Assembly (NCBI RefSeq): GCF_001279775.1
Contig: NZ_LGDG01000225.1
Location: forward strand, 124,001-188,000
Reading direction: 5' to 3'
DNA from: Streptomyces sp. MMG1533
Lineage (GTDB): Bacteria > Actinomycetota > Actinomycetes > Streptomycetales > Streptomycetaceae
Length of the DNA stretch: 64,000 nucleotides
Both the position numbers and the translations under genes were made by a program. Below are positions 57,330-64,000 of the stretch, piece after piece (position 1 is the first letter of the stretch; every line of letters starts with the position of its first letter). The notes beneath the pieces were generated by a model, which worked only from the letters and a program-made list of their open reading frames with translations, had not been told where the DNA came from and searched no databases.

Positions 57330-58583
57330 TCAGGAGGCCGGGCCTGTCCAGTCCGCGGTCACGTGGCCGAGGCGCACGCGCTGCGGGTGGTCGCCCACCG
57401 GTACCGAGACCGTCTTCTGCCCGGTGGCGAAGTCGATCGCCGTGACCTGGTCGGCGCCGCTCTCGGAGACGACACAGCTCTTGCCGTCGCCGCTGACGGT
57501 CGCCCAGTAGGGCTTGGCGACGGGCACGAGCGGGCCTTCCTGGAGGGTGGCGCGGTCGACGACGGTCGCGTAGTCGTCCATCGTGCCCGCCACGCACAGC
57601 TTGGAGCCGTCCGGCTTCATCGAAATGCCGTGGTGGCGCGAGTCGTTGACGAACGTGGTGCGGTCGTCACTGGTCGCCGGGTTCTTCGGCAGCGTCTTCG
57701 TCCGGACGATCTTGTCGGTGGCGATGTCGTACTCGAAGAAGCCGTTGAAGAACGACACCTGGAAGTACAGCTTGGACTCGTCCGGCGAGAAGACGGCGGG
57801 CCGCACCGCGTCGGAGTAGTCACTCAGGCCGATCGCGTCCAGCCGCTCCCGCATGTCGATGACCTTGACCTGCTGGTACGTCGTCGCGTCGACGACGGTG
57901 ATGACCCGGTTGCCCTTCGTCCAGTCCAGCCACGGCGCGTCGGTCGAGGTGTTCACGTCGCCGATGGCCATGTTCCAGATGTACTTGCCGTCCTTGGTGA
58001 AGATGTTCTCGTGCGGCTTGTCGCCCGTGCCGAACGAGCCGAGCTGCTTGCCGGTGACGATGTCCAGCACGTGCACGGTGTTCCCGGTGGACGCGGACAC
58101 CGCGACCCGCTTGCCGTCGGGGGAGACGGCCATGTGGTCCGAACGGTAACCCGACACGGGGAAGCGCCAGTTGATGTTCCCGGTGGCCAGGTCGATGGAG
58201 ACGACGTCGGCGAAGCTCGGCCGCGAGACCACCACCGACGTGCCGTCCGGCGTGGAGTACATGTCGTCGACGAACTGGTCGTGGCCCTCGCCGACGCTGT
58301 TGCGGATGGTCATGTAGGCGATCCACCGGATCGGATCGGCGTTGATCTCCGCCATCCGCTGGTCCTTGTCGGGAATCACGTTGATCCGGGCGACCTTCGC
58401 GAAGTCCCCGGACGACTTGATGACGTCGGCGGTGCCGTCCCAGTTGTTGCCCACGAACATCACCTCGCGCAGGGCTGCCGCCGAGGAGTCCGGAGCGGCG
58501 CCGGCGACGGTCGCGGGGGCGGTGACGGTCAGGACGACGGCGGCGGCCATGGAGCAAAGGTGCCTGGGTCCGAAAGCACGCAT
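57330..58583 (-). CDS. Secreted YncE/NHL-like seven-bladed beta-propeller
   Basis: A 417-residue exported protein. Signal peptide MRAFGPRHLCSMAAAVVLTV then ATVAGA with cleavage near GAA. Blades are seen as repeated D-G-x-x-x-x-V/I units: YSTPDGTSVVVSRPSFADVV, VSPDGKRVAVSASTGNTVHV, FTKDGKYIWNMAIGDVN, FSPDESKLYFQVSFFNGFFE, MKPDGSKLCVAGTMDDYATV and VSGDGKSCVVSESGADQVTA. YncE-type propellers bind ligands or surfaces; no catalytic residues are evident. GGAGAGAGCACTC before the ATG. The divergent TetR gene and the palindrome between them suggest regulation by that repressor. Confidence 0.88.
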   Translation of the reverse strand: MRAFGPRHLCSMAAAVVLTVTAPATVAGAAPDSSAAALREVMFVGNNWDGTADVIKSSGDFAKVARINVIPDKDQRMAEINADPIRWIAYMTIRNSVGEGHDQFVDDMYSTPDGTSVVVSRPSFADVVSIDLATGNINWRFPVSGYRSDHMAVSPDGKRVAVSASTGNTVHVLDIVTGKQLGSFGTGDKPHENIFTKDGKYIWNMAIGDVNTSTDAPWLDWTKGNRVITVVDATTYQQVKVIDMRERLDAIGLSDYSDAVRPAVFSPDESKLYFQVSFFNGFFEYDIATDKIVRTKTLPKNPATSDDRTTFVNDSRHHGISMKPDGSKLCVAGTMDDYATVVDRATLQEGPLVPVAKPYWATVSGDGKSCVVSESGADQVTAIDFATGQKTVSVPVGDHPQRVRLGHVTADWTGPAS

Positions 58584-58658
58584 GAGTGCTCTCTCCTCTG
58601 GGGTGGGCGGGTGCCGGGGCGCGGCGATGAATCTGAACACGGCTGCATTCAGAGTTGA

Positions 58659-58674
58659 CTTACTCGAAAGTAAG
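58659..58674. promoter_or_regulatory. TetR operator candidate between the beta-propeller and tetR
   Basis: CTTACT-CGAA-AGTAAG, a perfect 6-4-6 inverted repeat in the 171-bp divergent gap, overlapping a TTGACT (58655-58660) on the plus strand that could be a -35 box. Confidence 0.7.
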
Positions 58675-58754
58675 GAAGAGGCGGCCTTCTCGACAAGACC
58701 GCGTACACGACAAACTTGGTGTCCCAGGACGGGGCGAGGCAGTGAGGAGGCACG

Positions 58755-59417
58755 GTGGCGGGCAGGCTCAAGGCGCCGAGCGGCCGTTACGGCGGCAAAT
58801 CGGCCGAGGAGCGGCAGGCCGAGCGGCGCCGCCGCTTCCTGGACGCCGCACTTCAGCTCTTCGGCGACGTCCCCGGATACCGCGCCACCACCGTCGCCGC
58901 GCTCAGCGAGGCCGCGGGACTGTCCACGCGCCAGTTCTACGAGGAGTTCCGCACCCTCGAGGACGTCTTGGCCGCGTTGCACCTCCAGGTCAACGACTGG
59001 GCCGAGGAGGCCGTCCTCGCCGCGGTGACCGGCGCGCAGCACCTGCCGCTCGCCGAACGCGCCGCCGCGATCTTCCGCGCGTACGCCGCGAACGTGACCG
59101 CGGACCCGCGCCGTGTCCGCATCACTTTCGTCGAGATCATCGGCGTCAGTCCGCGCATGGAGGAACAGCGCCTGGCCCGCCGCTCCCGCTGGGTCGACCT
59201 CGTGTGTGCCGAGGCGGAGGCCTTCGCCGCGCGGGGGGAGGCGGCGCCCCGCGACTACCGGCTCGCCGCGACGGCGTTCATCGGCAGCGTCAACGGCCTG
59301 CTGCACGACTGGAACGCGGGATGGGTGCAGGCCACGCTGGACGAGGTGGTCGACGAACTGGTCCGGCAACTGCTGGGGATTCTGCAGCCGCCGGGGTGGG
59401 TGCCGGGGGAGGGCTAG
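58755..59417 (+). CDS. TetR-family transcriptional regulator
   Basis: A 220-residue regulator. The N-terminal HTH reads RRRRFLDAALQLFGDVPGYR followed by ATTVAALSEAAGLSTRQFYE and EFRTLEDVLAALH, a typical TetR DNA-binding domain with residue F-Y/T-x-x-F. The rest is a helical ligand-binding domain. GTG start with GAGGAGGCACG in front. It is divergent from the beta-propeller, and its likely operator is the perfect palindrome at 58659. A similar site upstream of the GH5 enzyme suggests a second target. The inducer is unknown. Confidence 0.9.
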   Translation: MAGRLKAPSGRYGGKSAEERQAERRRRFLDAALQLFGDVPGYRATTVAALSEAAGLSTRQFYEEFRTLEDVLAALHLQVNDWAEEAVLAAVTGAQHLPLAERAAAIFRAYAANVTADPRRVRITFVEIIGVSPRMEEQRLARRSRWVDLVCAEAEAFAARGEAAPRDYRLAATAFIGSVNGLLHDWNAGWVQATLDEVVDELVRQLLGILQPPGWVPGEG

Positions 59418-59671
59418 GAGGGGGCGGCTCGAACGCGATCCGCGAGGCAGACCGTTCGCGCTCGCGGAGGGGGCGTCGGCTGCCGGTGCGGGGCCGAGGA
59501 CCGGTCAGGCAGTCCGAGCTCGTCGTGGCGGCGGTAAGGACTCACCCGCTTCGCTGCCGTCACTCGCGACATCCCCATCTCCGCGGCACCATGCGCGACT
59601 TGGCGGGTGCGACAGCGCTCGATGAGCAGGCGGCGCCCTTCCGGGGTGAGCGGGGCGTTGCGGGGAGTCAT
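59414..59671 (-). pseudogene. IS481-type transposase N-terminal remnant
   Basis: An 85-residue frame reads NAPLTPEGRRLLIERCRTRQ, then VAHGAAEMGMSRVTAAKRV and HDELGLPDRSSAPH. This is the N-terminal helix-turn-helix of IS481-family DDE transposases (N-A-x-L-T-P-x-G-R-x-R-L...R-x-P-I-A-H-V-A-A-E-x-G-I-S...W-x-x-R-Y...G-x-x-G-L-x-D-R-S-S). The W of the helix and the whole catalytic DDE half are lost. Its ATG overlaps the MFS stop as ATGA, and its stop overlaps the TetR stop. No clear terminal inverted repeats remain. Confidence 0.75.
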
Positions 59672-60915
59672 GCGACCCGGACGTCTTCGGCGGACGCGGC
59701 GGGCTCGGGGGCGGAGAAATGTATCCGTTTGGGCAGCAAGAGCGGGGTGGCGAGCAGGAGAACGCCGGACATGGTGATCGCGGCGAGCGGGCTGGTGAGT
59801 GTGGCGAGAAGGCCCCAGATCACCGTCAGGGCAGCTTGTAGGAGTTTGCTGACGGCACTCCATGTGCTGAGGACTTGGGCGGTGTGATCCGCGGGGATCC
59901 GTTGCAGGCGTTCTGTTGCGTAGATCGGATTGAAGATGCCCATGCAGGTGATCAGCAGGCCCTCGACGATGATCACGGTGAGGAGCCCGGGGATGCCGGG
60001 ACGGACGAACGTGAGACCGAGTGGGAAGAGCGATCGCAGCCAGCCGGAGACGATCATGACCCGGTGCCGGCCGTAGCGGGTCACGAGGCGCACGGAGAGG
60101 CGGGCGCCCACGAAGCCGCCGAGTGCCGGGATGCCGAAGGCGAGACCGTACTGCCAGGCCGGGAAGTGGTACTGGCCCAGCAGGAGGACGGACAGGAGCG
60201 GGACGGTGGCCATGATGAGGCCGCCGACCAGGACCGAGTTGAGGAACAGGCGCCTCAGTGCGCGGTCGCGGAGGATGAACCGCCGGCCGCCGTGAAGGTC
60301 GGCTCCGCGCGACCTGGTGGCCCGGTCGCGGGGTGCCGCGACGTCGCCTCCGCGGATGCGGAGGACCCCGAGCGCGGACAGCAGGTAGCTGAGGGCGTCG
60401 GCCATGACAGTGGTGACCGGGCCGAGCAAGCCTGTGAGTGCACCGCCGAGGGGCGGGCCCGCGGCGGTCGCCACCCAGTTCGTGCCCTCGAATCTCCCGT
60501 TCGCCACAAGGAGGTGATCGCCACGGACGAGGTACTTCATATACGCGCCGGATGCGGCAGTGAAGGCGATACTCGCGGTCCCGGAGATGACCGAGACGAC
60601 CAGCAGTTGGCCGTATGAAAGCAAACCGAGGACGTACGCGATCGGGACACTTGCCATCGCGATGAACCGGATCAGGTCCATTGCGATCATCACCGGACGC
60701 TTGGCCCGGTGCTCGACCCACGGCCCGAGCGAGAACGCGACAATCGCCGCGACGGCGAGCCCCGCCGCTTCCAGGAGCGACACGGCGAATGCCGACGAGT
60801 GCAGCACTCGCACCGCGATCAGCGGGAACGCGCCGAAGGCAATCCACGTACCGTATGTACTGACGGCGTAGGCCGACCACAGCCAACCGAAACTGCGGCC
60901 CAACTGCACGCGCAT
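59668..60915 (-). CDS. MFS transporter (MFS_3/enterobactin-exporter-like)
   Basis: A 415-residue transporter with about 12 hydrophobic helices. RSFGWLWSAYAVSTYGTWIA, LGPWVEHRAKRPVMIAMDLI (motif A-like with R-x-x-K-R) and ASGAYMKYLVRGDHLLVANG resemble the MFS_3 group of exporters for siderophores or macrolides. The central loop (DRATRSRGADLHGGRRFILR) is basic. GAGGGAGTCGC precedes the ATG. It is divergent from a LysR regulator, which probably controls it. The IS481 remnant overlaps its stop codon. Confidence 0.88.
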   Translation of the reverse strand: MRVQLGRSFGWLWSAYAVSTYGTWIAFGAFPLIAVRVLHSSAFAVSLLEAAGLAVAAIVAFSLGPWVEHRAKRPVMIAMDLIRFIAMASVPIAYVLGLLSYGQLLVVSVISGTASIAFTAASGAYMKYLVRGDHLLVANGRFEGTNWVATAAGPPLGGALTGLLGPVTTVMADALSYLLSALGVLRIRGGDVAAPRDRATRSRGADLHGGRRFILRDRALRRLFLNSVLVGGLIMATVPLLSVLLLGQYHFPAWQYGLAFGIPALGGFVGARLSVRLVTRYGRHRVMIVSGWLRSLFPLGLTFVRPGIPGLLTVIIVEGLLITCMGIFNPIYATERLQRIPADHTAQVLSTWSAVSKLLQAALTVIWGLLATLTSPLAAITMSGVLLLATPLLLPKRIHFSAPEPAASAEDVRVA

Positions 60916-61004
60916 GCGACTCCCTCGGACAACCGACGTTCGGGTCTCTGCATCACACCGGCCGCACCGTCACGGGATCAAACAACCGTCTCCCGGGCGA
61001 GCCA

Positions 61005-61017
61005 CAACCATCGGTTG
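61005..61017. promoter_or_regulatory. Inverted repeat in the MFS-LysR gap
   Basis: CAACC-ATC-GGTTG, a 5-3-5 palindrome 20 bp before the LysR ATG in the 122-bp divergent spacer. Candidate LysR autoregulatory site. Confidence 0.45.
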
Positions 61018-61037
61018 GGCACGTTTACGCTGGATCG

Positions 61038-62006
61038 ATGGATACCGAGGCGGTGCGATCGTTCGTTCGCGCGGCCGAGCTCGGACAGCTGCAACACGCG
61101 GCCGACGAGCTCGGCGTAACGCAACAGGCCGTGTCGAAGCGGATCGCGACCCTGGAGCGCGAACTCGACGTCCGGTTGTTCACCCGAACCGCCCGAGGGG
61201 TCGAGCTGACACTCGACGGCCAGGCTTTCCTCCCGCACGCCCGGAGCATCGTCACGGGTGTCGATCGCGCCATCACCGCGATCAGGCCGGGCTCGCGGGC
61301 CCTTCGGATCGACGTTCTCGGCCTGCGATCCGCCCAGGCCGTCGTCCTGCACGACTATTGGCGGTCGCATCCCGAAACCGACCTCGACGTGGTGACCCTC
61401 AGGGTCAACGACCCTCGCGTGGCGGTCACCGCCGTCCAATCAGGCGATATCGACGCCTCGTTCCGCTCGGTCACCGACCCGGCCACACTGCCGCGCGACG
61501 TGCAAATGATCCACGCGTTCGACTCCCCGCTGGAACTCCTCGTCGGCCCGAGGCACCCGCTCGCCTGCGCACGCACACTGACACCGTCCCAGCTGCGCCG
61601 GCACCGGATCTGGGTGCCGGGTATCGCGCCGCGAAGCGAATGGGCAGAGTTCTACGATCAGCTCGCCACCGACTTCGACCTCCGCGTTGACGCCGCGGGC
61701 CCGAACTTCGGCAACGAGGTACTCCTCGACATCCTCGCGGACTCCGCGGACGTGGCAACCCTCGTAGGCTCGCGCGACCGCTACATCTGGCCGACCAACC
61801 ACGACCTGCGCCGCATCCCGATCGTGAATCCGACGCTCGCATACCCGCTCTCGCTCATCGTCCCCCGAGCGAATCCACACCCAGGACTTCGGGCGATCAT
61901 CAACCACTTCGGAAACCTGGCACCGCTCCCCGAGACGGCCTGGCTCCCATCCTGGGCGACGACGCCACGCCGCAGCGACGGAAACTTCGAACACACCCGA
62001 CGCTGA
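61038..62006 (+). CDS. LysR-family transcriptional regulator
   Basis: A 322-residue LTTR. The winged helix begins MDTEAVRSFVRAAELGQLQH, continues AADELGVTQQAVSKRIATLE and ends VRLFTRTARGVELTLDGQAF, with the typical V-S-x-x-I-x-x-L-E recognition helix. The effector domain runs from about 90. ATG was taken as start; the ribosome site is weak, so the message may be short-leadered. Divergent from the MFS transporter, which is the probable target. Effector unknown. Confidence 0.92.
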   Translation: MDTEAVRSFVRAAELGQLQHAADELGVTQQAVSKRIATLERELDVRLFTRTARGVELTLDGQAFLPHARSIVTGVDRAITAIRPGSRALRIDVLGLRSAQAVVLHDYWRSHPETDLDVVTLRVNDPRVAVTAVQSGDIDASFRSVTDPATLPRDVQMIHAFDSPLELLVGPRHPLACARTLTPSQLRRHRIWVPGIAPRSEWAEFYDQLATDFDLRVDAAGPNFGNEVLLDILADSADVATLVGSRDRYIWPTNHDLRRIPIVNPTLAYPLSLIVPRANPHPGLRAIINHFGNLAPLPETAWLPSWATTPRRSDGNFEHTRR

Positions 62007-62078
62007 CGGCCGCTTCCAGCAGCACACTGCCGACACGACTGGCCGAACGCACCCCTGGCCAAGGTGATTCGACCGGCC

Positions 62079-62105
62079 GTTGCCGACAACGTCATGGTCG
62101 GCAAC
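62079..62105. terminator. Hairpin between LysR and glycosyltransferase genes
   Basis: GTTGCCGAC-AACGTCATG-GTCGGCAAC, a perfect 9-bp stem, between convergent genes. Confidence 0.6.
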
Positions 62106-62107
62106 CC

Positions 62108-63352
62108 CTAGTCGGCCAGCCGGTTCACCGCGTCGAGCACCGGCGTGATCCCGTCCTCGCTCCGGATGCGCGCCCCCAGCGCCCGGGCCCGCTCGCCGTA
62201 CCCGGGATCACGGGTGGCCCGCACGAGCGCAGCGGCCAGCGCGTCGGCCGTCAGGCGGCGCAGCGGAACAGTGCGCGGGGCCACGCCCAGGCCGACCAGC
62301 CGCGCCGCCCAGAACCCCTCGTCGAACTGAATCGGCACCGGCACGGCCGGCACCCCCGCCCGCAGCCCGGCAGCGGTGGTGCCCGCACCCGCGTGGTGGA
62401 CGACCGCCGCCATCCGCGGGAAGAGCAGGGAGTGCGGGACCTCGCCGATGGTCAGCATGTCGTCGCCGGAGGCCTCCAGCCCGGCCCAGCCCCGCTGGAT
62501 CACCCCGCGCAGCCCGGCCGTTCGCAGGGCACGCACGATGTCGGCCCCGAGCCGCCGCGGATCGGGCACGGTCGCGCTGCCCAGCCCCACGAAGACCGGC
62601 GGCGGCCCGGCATCGACGAACTCCTCCAGCCGGGGCGGCAGCCGGTCCTCCCCGTCGTACGGCCACCAGTAGCCCGCCACGTCGAGACCCGCCCGCCAGT
62701 CGCGCGGCCGTGCGACCACCAGCGGGCTGAAGCCGTGCAGCACCGGCCAGCCCTGGCGCTCCCGGGCCCGCAGTCCCGCGGTGGTATGTGCGCGGGGCAG
62801 CCCCAGCCGGGCCCGTAGGGGCGGTAAGGCCGCGGCGAAGACCTGCTCGACGGCCAGGCTCACGCCCATCCCGGCGACCCGGTTGCCGACGGGCCCCCAG
62901 GAGCCGACGCCCAGCATCGGCGGCGCGAACTCCCGGGTGGGGGAGAGGGGTTGGAGGTGGACGCCCAGGCTCGGCAGGGACAGCCCCTCGGCGATGGTGT
63001 GCCCCAGCGGGCCGAGGGAGGCGGCGAGGAGCAGTGCGTCGCTGGTGCGGGCCGCCGCCACCAGGTCGTCGGTCATCAGCCCGACCAGTGCCCGCGCCAT
63101 CGCCACCACCCGCACCATTTTGCCCACGCCGGTCGCACTGCGGTGCAGCCTCCGCCCGCGCGAGGATTCCAGCTCCGCCCGAGGGTCCGTCGGCAGTGGG
63201 TGGAACCGGAGCCCCGCCCGCGCCGCCAGCGGCTCGAACCGGGCGTGGGTGACCAGGGTGACCTCGTGTCCGGCGCGGGAAAGTCCGTGTCCCAGGCCGG
63301 TGTAGGGGGCCACGTCGCCCCGGGACCCCGCCGTCATGATGGCTACGCGCAC
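62108..63352 (-). CDS. GT1/MGT-type glycosyltransferase with TTA codon
   Basis: A 414-residue GT-B enzyme. VAIMTAGSRGDVAPYTGLGH and AGHEVTLVTHARFEPLAARA start the acceptor domain. VFVGLGSATVPDPRRLGADI begins the donor domain, with PHSLLFPRMAAVVHHAGAGT and VPAVPVPIQFDEGFWAARLV as the sugar-nucleotide loop (H-H-A/G-G-A-G-T...P-x-x-x-D-Q-like). It resembles glycosyltransferases that sugar natural products or sterols. Codon 176 (62825-62827, minus) is TTA, so expression should follow bldA. GTG at 63352 was taken as start because the fold begins there; no ribosome site is visible and an upstream frame is Arg-poor noise. Confidence 0.85.
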   Translation of the reverse strand: MRVAIMTAGSRGDVAPYTGLGHGLSRAGHEVTLVTHARFEPLAARAGLRFHPLPTDPRAELESSRGRRLHRSATGVGKMVRVVAMARALVGLMTDDLVAAARTSDALLLAASLGPLGHTIAEGLSLPSLGVHLQPLSPTREFAPPMLGVGSWGPVGNRVAGMGVSLAVEQVFAAALPPLRARLGLPRAHTTAGLRARERQGWPVLHGFSPLVVARPRDWRAGLDVAGYWWPYDGEDRLPPRLEEFVDAGPPPVFVGLGSATVPDPRRLGADIVRALRTAGLRGVIQRGWAGLEASGDDMLTIGEVPHSLLFPRMAAVVHHAGAGTTAAGLRAGVPAVPVPIQFDEGFWAARLVGLGVAPRTVPLRRLTADALAAALVRATRDPGYGERARALGARIRSEDGITPVLDAVNRLAD

Positions 63353-63431
63353 GAAGGCCAGTATGGCGGCGGGACGAGCCACCCCGGGCAACGAACCGTA
63401 CGCAACGGCAACTTCACCCTTGTCACATCCG

Positions 63432-63460
63432 TTGACTTGCCTCTCCGGTGGCTCTACGTT
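63432..63460 (+). promoter_or_regulatory. HrdB-type promoter of the alpha-galactosidase gene
   Basis: TTGACT (63432-63437), 17-bp spacer, TACGTT (63455-63460), about 80 bp before the ATG. The spacing and -35 fit a housekeeping-sigma promoter. Confidence 0.6.
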
Positions 63461-63541
63461 CGGCGCGCACAATGTTCGGATCACCGATCTCTGTTCGAAA
63501 TTCCGACCATCCTCGGTGTTCCTCCCGCATGAAGGAGCCGC

Positions 63542-64000
63542 ATGTACCCCCCGCCGCGATCACCTCGCTCGACCGCCAGAGGCCTCGTACGACGCTGTAG
63601 AGCCACGGCCGTCCGTGCCCTGGCCCTTGCCCTGACCGCGACCGCCGCCCTGCTGTTCGCCCAGCCGACTCCGGCGCTGGCGGCGACGAGCCGTCAGATA
63701 TCGGTGCCCGCCGCCCCGATGGGCTGGGCGTCCTGGAACAGCTTCGCCGCGAAGATCGACTACAACGTGATCAAGCAGCAGGTGGACGCGTTCGTCGCGG
63801 CGGGCCTGCCCGCGGCCGGGTACAACTACATCAACATCGACGAAGGCTGGTGGCAGGGCACCCGGGACGCCGCCGGCAACATCACGATCGATGAGACCGA
63901 GTGGCCGGGCGGCATGAAGGCCATCGCCGACTACATCCACAGCAAGGGCCTGAAGGCGGGCATCTACACCGACGCCGGCAAGGACGGCTGCGGCTACTAC
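63542..64000 (+). CDS. Secreted GH27 alpha-galactosidase, 5' part
   Basis: The first 153 codons are in the window. A long signal peptide (RALALALTATAALLFAQPTP, cut near ALAA) precedes the GH27 start VPAAPMGWASWNSFAAKIDY, the family's M-G-W-x-S-W-N hallmark. NYINIDEGWWQGTRDAAGNI, FPGGM-like WPGGMKAIADYIHSKGL and KAGIYTDAGKDGCGYY follow, all normal for GH27 alpha-galactosidases that remove alpha-linked galactose. The catalytic Asp pair lies beyond the window. AAGGAGCCGC precedes the ATG. Confidence 0.93.
   Translation, partial: MYPPPRSPRSTARGLVRRCRATAVRALALALTATAALLFAQPTPALAATSRQISVPAAPMGWASWNSFAAKIDYNVIKQQVDAFVAAGLPAAGYNYINIDEGWWQGTRDAAGNITIDETEWPGGMKAIADYIHSKGLKAGIYTDAGKDGCGYY

Noticed and set aside
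1..64000. CRISPR array, tRNA or rRNA genes, prophage or integrative element ends
   Set aside because: I looked for regularly spaced repeats, cloverleaf-like stretches ending in CCA and integrase genes and saw none; the only mobile-element trace is the IS481 relic.

Overview
The window looks like a piece of a Streptomyces chromosome. It is strongly GC-biased and many genes start with GTG. It carries a complete SapB/AmfS (ram/amf) lanthipeptide cluster, a subtilisin-inhibitor gene, streptogrisin-like and glycoside-hydrolase exoenzymes, paired SpoIIE-type phosphatases, and four in-frame TTA (bldA) codons. All calls come from reading the sequence and from knowledge of protein families; no database search was run.

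Layout. 1-8 kb: the 5' end of an ECF41/SigJ-like sigma factor, a 2OG-Fe(II) oxygenase-like protein, an antitoxin/Doc-type toxin pair whose toxin has a TTA codon, a one-membrane-span sigma-like/zinc-finger/ricin-lectin protein, a lactate-monooxygenase-like flavoenzyme, an alpha/beta-hydrolase relic and an NCS1 permease. 8-15 kb: secreted protease inhibitor (SSI), a STAS protein, a leftward trio (haem-oxygenase-like iron oxidase, HemK2-like methyltransferase, CDGSH protein), a Ppx/GppA phosphatase, an ICMT-like methyltransferase and a DHA2 efflux pump with two palindromic operators. Three consecutive leftward genes here carry GGGTAC exactly 9 nt before the start codon, resembling leaderless SigB-family promoters.

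15-24 kb: an NHLP-type export locus (double-glycine precursor peptide, HlyD adaptor, C39-peptidase ABC transporter, second ABC transporter). The precursor core has no Cys, shows a two-fold internal repeat and is rich in GxxxG; no modification enzyme is adjacent. A 10-bp hairpin follows the precursor. Next come a thioesterase gene broken by one in-frame TAG and a secreted S1 protease with an EEAGAG-repeat tail.

24-37 kb: the ram/amf locus (ramC-ramS-ramA-ramB leftward, ramR convergent) flanked by two multidomain SpoIIE-type phosphatases and a CBS-domain protein. The ramB frame runs about 160 bp antisense into ramR and ends exactly opposite ramR's TTA codon. 37-43 kb: rmlA, rmlB, a decayed rmlD stub, a methyltransferase and a GT2 glycosyltransferase. 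43-52 kb: phosphoesterase, phosphotransferase and a complete coxSLMDEFG-type molybdenum hydroxylase operon with a form II large subunit.

52-64 kb: a Tet(M)/OtrA-like ribosomal protection protein preceded by an overlapping 36-codon upstream ORF, a GH5 endoglycoceramidase-like enzyme, a nitronate-monooxygenase-like protein, a secreted beta-propeller with a divergent TetR regulator whose palindrome recurs upstream of the GH5 gene, an IS481 relic abutting an MFS gene, a LysR regulator, a GT1 glycosyltransferase with a TTA codon, and the start of a GH27 alpha-galactosidase.
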